Positions 61,654 to 64,000 of a stretch of 64,000 nucleotides of DNA are shown here, piece by piece (positions within the stretch are counted from its first letter, which is position 1; every line of letters begins with the position of its first letter). The position numbers and the translations under genes are program-made. This DNA comes from Pseudomonas khorasanensis (GTDB lineage: Bacteria > Pseudomonadota > Gammaproteobacteria > Pseudomonadales > Pseudomonadaceae), in assembly GCF_014268505.2 (NCBI RefSeq), contig NZ_JABWQP020000006.1, positions 124,001 through 188,000 on the forward strand, given 5' to 3'. Under the pieces are notes generated by a model. The model was not told the DNA's origin. It saw only the letters and a program-made list of their open reading frames with translations, and did no database searches.

Positions 61654-64000
61654 TTAGAAGGTCTGACCAAGGGAGAATTGGAACACTTGAGTTTCAGCTT
61701 CATCCGGTTTCTTGATCGGCATCGCCAAGGCAAAGCTCAGAGGGCCCAGTGCGGTGACCCAGGTCACGCCCACACCGACGGAACTGGCCATGTTGCTCAG
61801 GCTGATGTCATTGCACTGCGTGCTTGAAGTCGAACCGACAGTAGCGTTGGTTGTTTTCTCGCACTTGGAATCGAATACGTTACCCACATCCCAGAATACC
61901 GAGGTGCGCAAGGAGCGTTGATCTTTAACGAATGGCAACGGGAACAACACTTCGACGCCACCTTGAATCAACACGTTACCGCCGAATGGCAGTGGATCCT
62001 GATCCGGGTCGGCAAGCGTACCCGCATTGCCAGTTACAGCTGCGCCGCGGCTCGGCGTACTGCGTGGGCCAAGGGTGCTGTCCTTGAAGCCACGTACCGA
62101 GTTAAAGCCACCCGCGTAGTAGTTTTCGTAGAATGGCAAGCCGTCTGTCGAACCGTAACCATCGCCATAACCGAGCTCGGTGTGCAAGCGCATGGTGTAG
62201 TTTTCAGTGATTGGCTGGAACAACTGACCACGGTAATCGAGTTTGAAGAACGACAGATCGCTGCCCGGAATGGTGGTCTCCAGTGTCAGGCTCTGAGAAC
62301 GACCACGGGTCGGAAGCACGCCTTTGTTCAACGTCGACTCGGACCAACCGGCGGAAGCTTTGAAGTTCAGGTATTTGTCGCCTTCTTTGTTAACGAAGTC
62401 GAAAATCTCGTCAACGGTGTAGTTACCAGTACTGATCTCATCCTGCTGAACGGACGCACCGAACGTCAGACGCGAAGTTTCGCTGATCGGGTAGCCCACG
62501 TTGACACCGGCACCCAGGCTGTCTACTGCATAGCTTGAAAGATCGGTATCGAGTTCATCGTAGTCAGTGGTGCGATAGAACGCGTTGTAACCCAGGCTCA
62601 CGCCATCGGCGGTCCAGTAGGGGTCAACGTAGCCAAAGTTGTAGCGGCTCTGGTATTCGCTGCGGGTCAGGCCGACGCTGACGCGGTTACCGGTACCGAG
62701 GAAGTTGTTCTGGGTGATCGAGCCACCAAGGATCAAACCGGCGCTTTGCGCGAAACCGACGCTGGCCGTGATCGAGCCGGATGCCTGTTCTTCAACCGCG
62801 TAGTTCACGTCAACCTGGTCGTCGACACCTGGCACAGCCGGGGTTTCAACGTTTACTTCCTTGAAGAAACCCAGGCGCTCCAGACGGGTCTTGGACTGGT
62901 CGATCAGGTAGGTCGAAGCCCAGCCACCTTCCATCTGACGCATTTCACGACGCAGCACTTCGTCTTCGGACTTGGTGTTGCCACGGAAGTTGATGCGGTT
63001 GACGTAGGCACGCTTGCCCGGATCGACAGCGAAGAGGATGTCTACAGTGTTGTCGTCATCGTGCGGCTGAGGCACGCCGTTGACGTTGGCGAAGGTGTAA
63101 CCCTCGTTACCCAGACGGCGGGTGATCAATTCGGAGGTCGTGGTCATCAGCTTGCGCGAGAACACCTGGCCTTTCTGCACCAGCAACAGCGATTTGATCT
63201 GGTCTTCAGGGACTTTCAGGTCACCGCTGAGTTTGACGTCACGAACGGTGTACTTCTCGCCTTCGGTCACATTGACAGTGATGTAGACGTGCTTCTTGTC
63301 CGGGGTGATGGACACCTGGGTCGAAGCGATGTCCATGTTGATATAGCCGCGGTCCAGGTAGTAGGAACGCAGACGCTCCAGGTCACCGGAGAGTTTTTCA
63401 CGGGCATATTTGTCGTCGTTCTTGAAGAACGACAGCCAGTTGGTGGTTTTCAGTTCGAACAGGTCGGTCAGGTCTTCCTCAGGGAAAACCGTGTTGCCCA
63501 CCACGTTGATGTGCTGAATGGCGGCAACGGTGCCCTCGTTGATCTTGACTTTAAGACCCACACGGTTACGCGGCTGCGATACCACTTCGGTATCGACGGT
63601 AGCCGAGTAACGACCCTGGGCAACGTACTGACGTTGCAGTTCGTTACGCACACCTTCGAGGGTGGCGCGCTGGAAGATCTCGCCTTCGGACAGACCGGAT
63701 TGCTTGAGGCCTTTCATCAGGTCTTCAGTGGAAATCGCCTTGTTGCCTTCGATTTCGATACTGGCGACCGACGGACGCTCGACCACGGTGATGACCAGAA
63801 CGTTGCCTTCGCGGCCCAGCTGGATATCTTGAAAGAAGCCGGTTTTGAACAACGCACGAGTGGATTCCACCAGGCGACGATCATCCGCCTGCTCGCCGAC
63901 GTTCAACGGCAAGGCACCAAAGACGCTACCCGCGGAGACCCGCTGGAGGCCATTGACGCGAATATCAGAGATAGTGAAGGACTCGGCGTGAACTTCGGCG
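61654..64000 (-). CDS. bamA: Outer-membrane assembly factor BamA (5' end outside window)
   Basis: At least 782 residues in the window; the frame is open to position 64000. It begins within or just after the signal sequence (AEVHAESFTISDIRVNGLQ). Five POTRA domains are followed by the 16-stranded barrel, ending FQFSLGQTF with a C-terminal Phe. The first in-frame ATG seen at 63912 is internal and is not the start. It inserts beta-barrel proteins into the outer membrane. Confidence 0.97.
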   Translation of the reverse strand, partial: AEVHAESFTISDIRVNGLQRVSAGSVFGALPLNVGEQADDRRLVESTRALFKTGFFQDIQLGREGNVLVITVVERPSVASIEIEGNKAISTEDLMKGLKQSGLSEGEIFQRATLEGVRNELQRQYVAQGRYSATVDTEVVSQPRNRVGLKVKINEGTVAAIQHINVVGNTVFPEEDLTDLFELKTTNWLSFFKNDDKYAREKLSGDLERLRSYYLDRGYINMDIASTQVSITPDKKHVYITVNVTEGEKYTVRDVKLSGDLKVPEDQIKSLLLVQKGQVFSRKLMTTTSELITRRLGNEGYTFANVNGVPQPHDDDNTVDILFAVDPGKRAYVNRINFRGNTKSEDEVLRREMRQMEGGWASTYLIDQSKTRLERLGFFKEVNVETPAVPGVDDQVDVNYAVEEQASGSITASVGFAQSAGLILGGSITQNNFLGTGNRVSVGLTRSEYQSRYNFGYVDPYWTADGVSLGYNAFYRTTDYDELDTDLSSYAVDSLGAGVNVGYPISETSRLTFGASVQQDEISTGNYTVDEIFDFVNKEGDKYLNFKASAGWSESTLNKGVLPTRGRSQSLTLETTIPGSDLSFFKLDYRGQLFQPITENYTMRLHTELGYGDGYGSTDGLPFYENYYAGGFNSVRGFKDSTLGPRSTPSRGAAVTGNAGTLADPDQDPLPFGGNVLIQGGVEVLFPLPFVKDQRSLRTSVFWDVGNVFDSKCEKTTNATVGSTSSTQCNDISLSNMASSVGVGVTWVTALGPLSFALAMPIKKPDEAETQVFQFSLGQTF

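Overview
The window comes from a Pseudomonas of the P. fluorescens group. The right half carries the pseudomonad gene order mutS-fdxA-(rsmZ)-rpoS-nlpD-pcm-surE-truD-ispF, then ispD-ftsB-eno-kdsA-pyrG-tilS-accA-dnaE-rnhB-lpxB-lpxA-fabZ-lpxD-skp-bamA. It also has typical P. fluorescens REP-like inverted repeats and a recognisable RsmZ small RNA with an upstream GacA box. No gene was identified by database search; all calls rest on reading the translated sequence.

Region 1 (1 to about 33.5 kb) is most of a temperate, contractile-tailed prophage whose left end lies outside the window. Read on the minus strand from about 20.6 kb, the late operon has a candidate late promoter, a leader terminator, a holin, a lambda-type head module (Nu1, A, W, B, C/Nu3, D, E and joining genes) and a P2-type tail module (V, W, J, I, fibre, FI, FII, E/E', T, U, X, D). 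The early-left arm, also minus, holds cro, cII, a DksA-like zinc finger, a primase/helicase and a Q-like antiterminator. cI is on the plus strand. The early-right arm (28.0-32.1 kb, plus) holds small genes, a PrtN-like activator, an excisionase and a tyrosine integrase. Repressor operators of the form ATCAAC-N5-GTTGAT lie both at cI/cro and, 3 kb away, inside the promoter of the right arm.

The prophage carries two cargo loci that look more A/T-rich than their surroundings. One is a two-gene ATPase + HNH nuclease cassette resembling Septu (PtuA/PtuB) defence, between cI and the right arm. The other is a PIN-domain protein wedged between the integrase and mutS. A strongly structured, terminator-ended plus-strand element between cII and cro could be an undescribed phage RNA. 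Six copies (five exact) of a GTTAC-N1-3-GTAAC palindrome are scattered over the tail module, and the tail gene E appears to be extended by a +1 frameshift at an RF2-like site.

Region 2 (33.5-46.4 kb) is core chromosome: mismatch repair, ferredoxin, RsmZ, stationary-phase sigma factor and its neighbours, MEP isoprenoid genes (ispF, ispD), the glutathione-dependent formaldehyde oxidation pair (adhC, fghA), and a divergent LysR regulator.

Region 3 (46.1-64 kb) is the envelope and nucleic-acid block on the minus strand: bamA, skp, lpxD, fabZ, lpxA, lpxB and rnhB are tightly packed or overlapping, followed by dnaE, accA, tilS, pyrG, kdsA, eno, ftsB and ispD. These link outer-membrane protein assembly, lipid A and KDO synthesis, fatty-acid initiation and replication.
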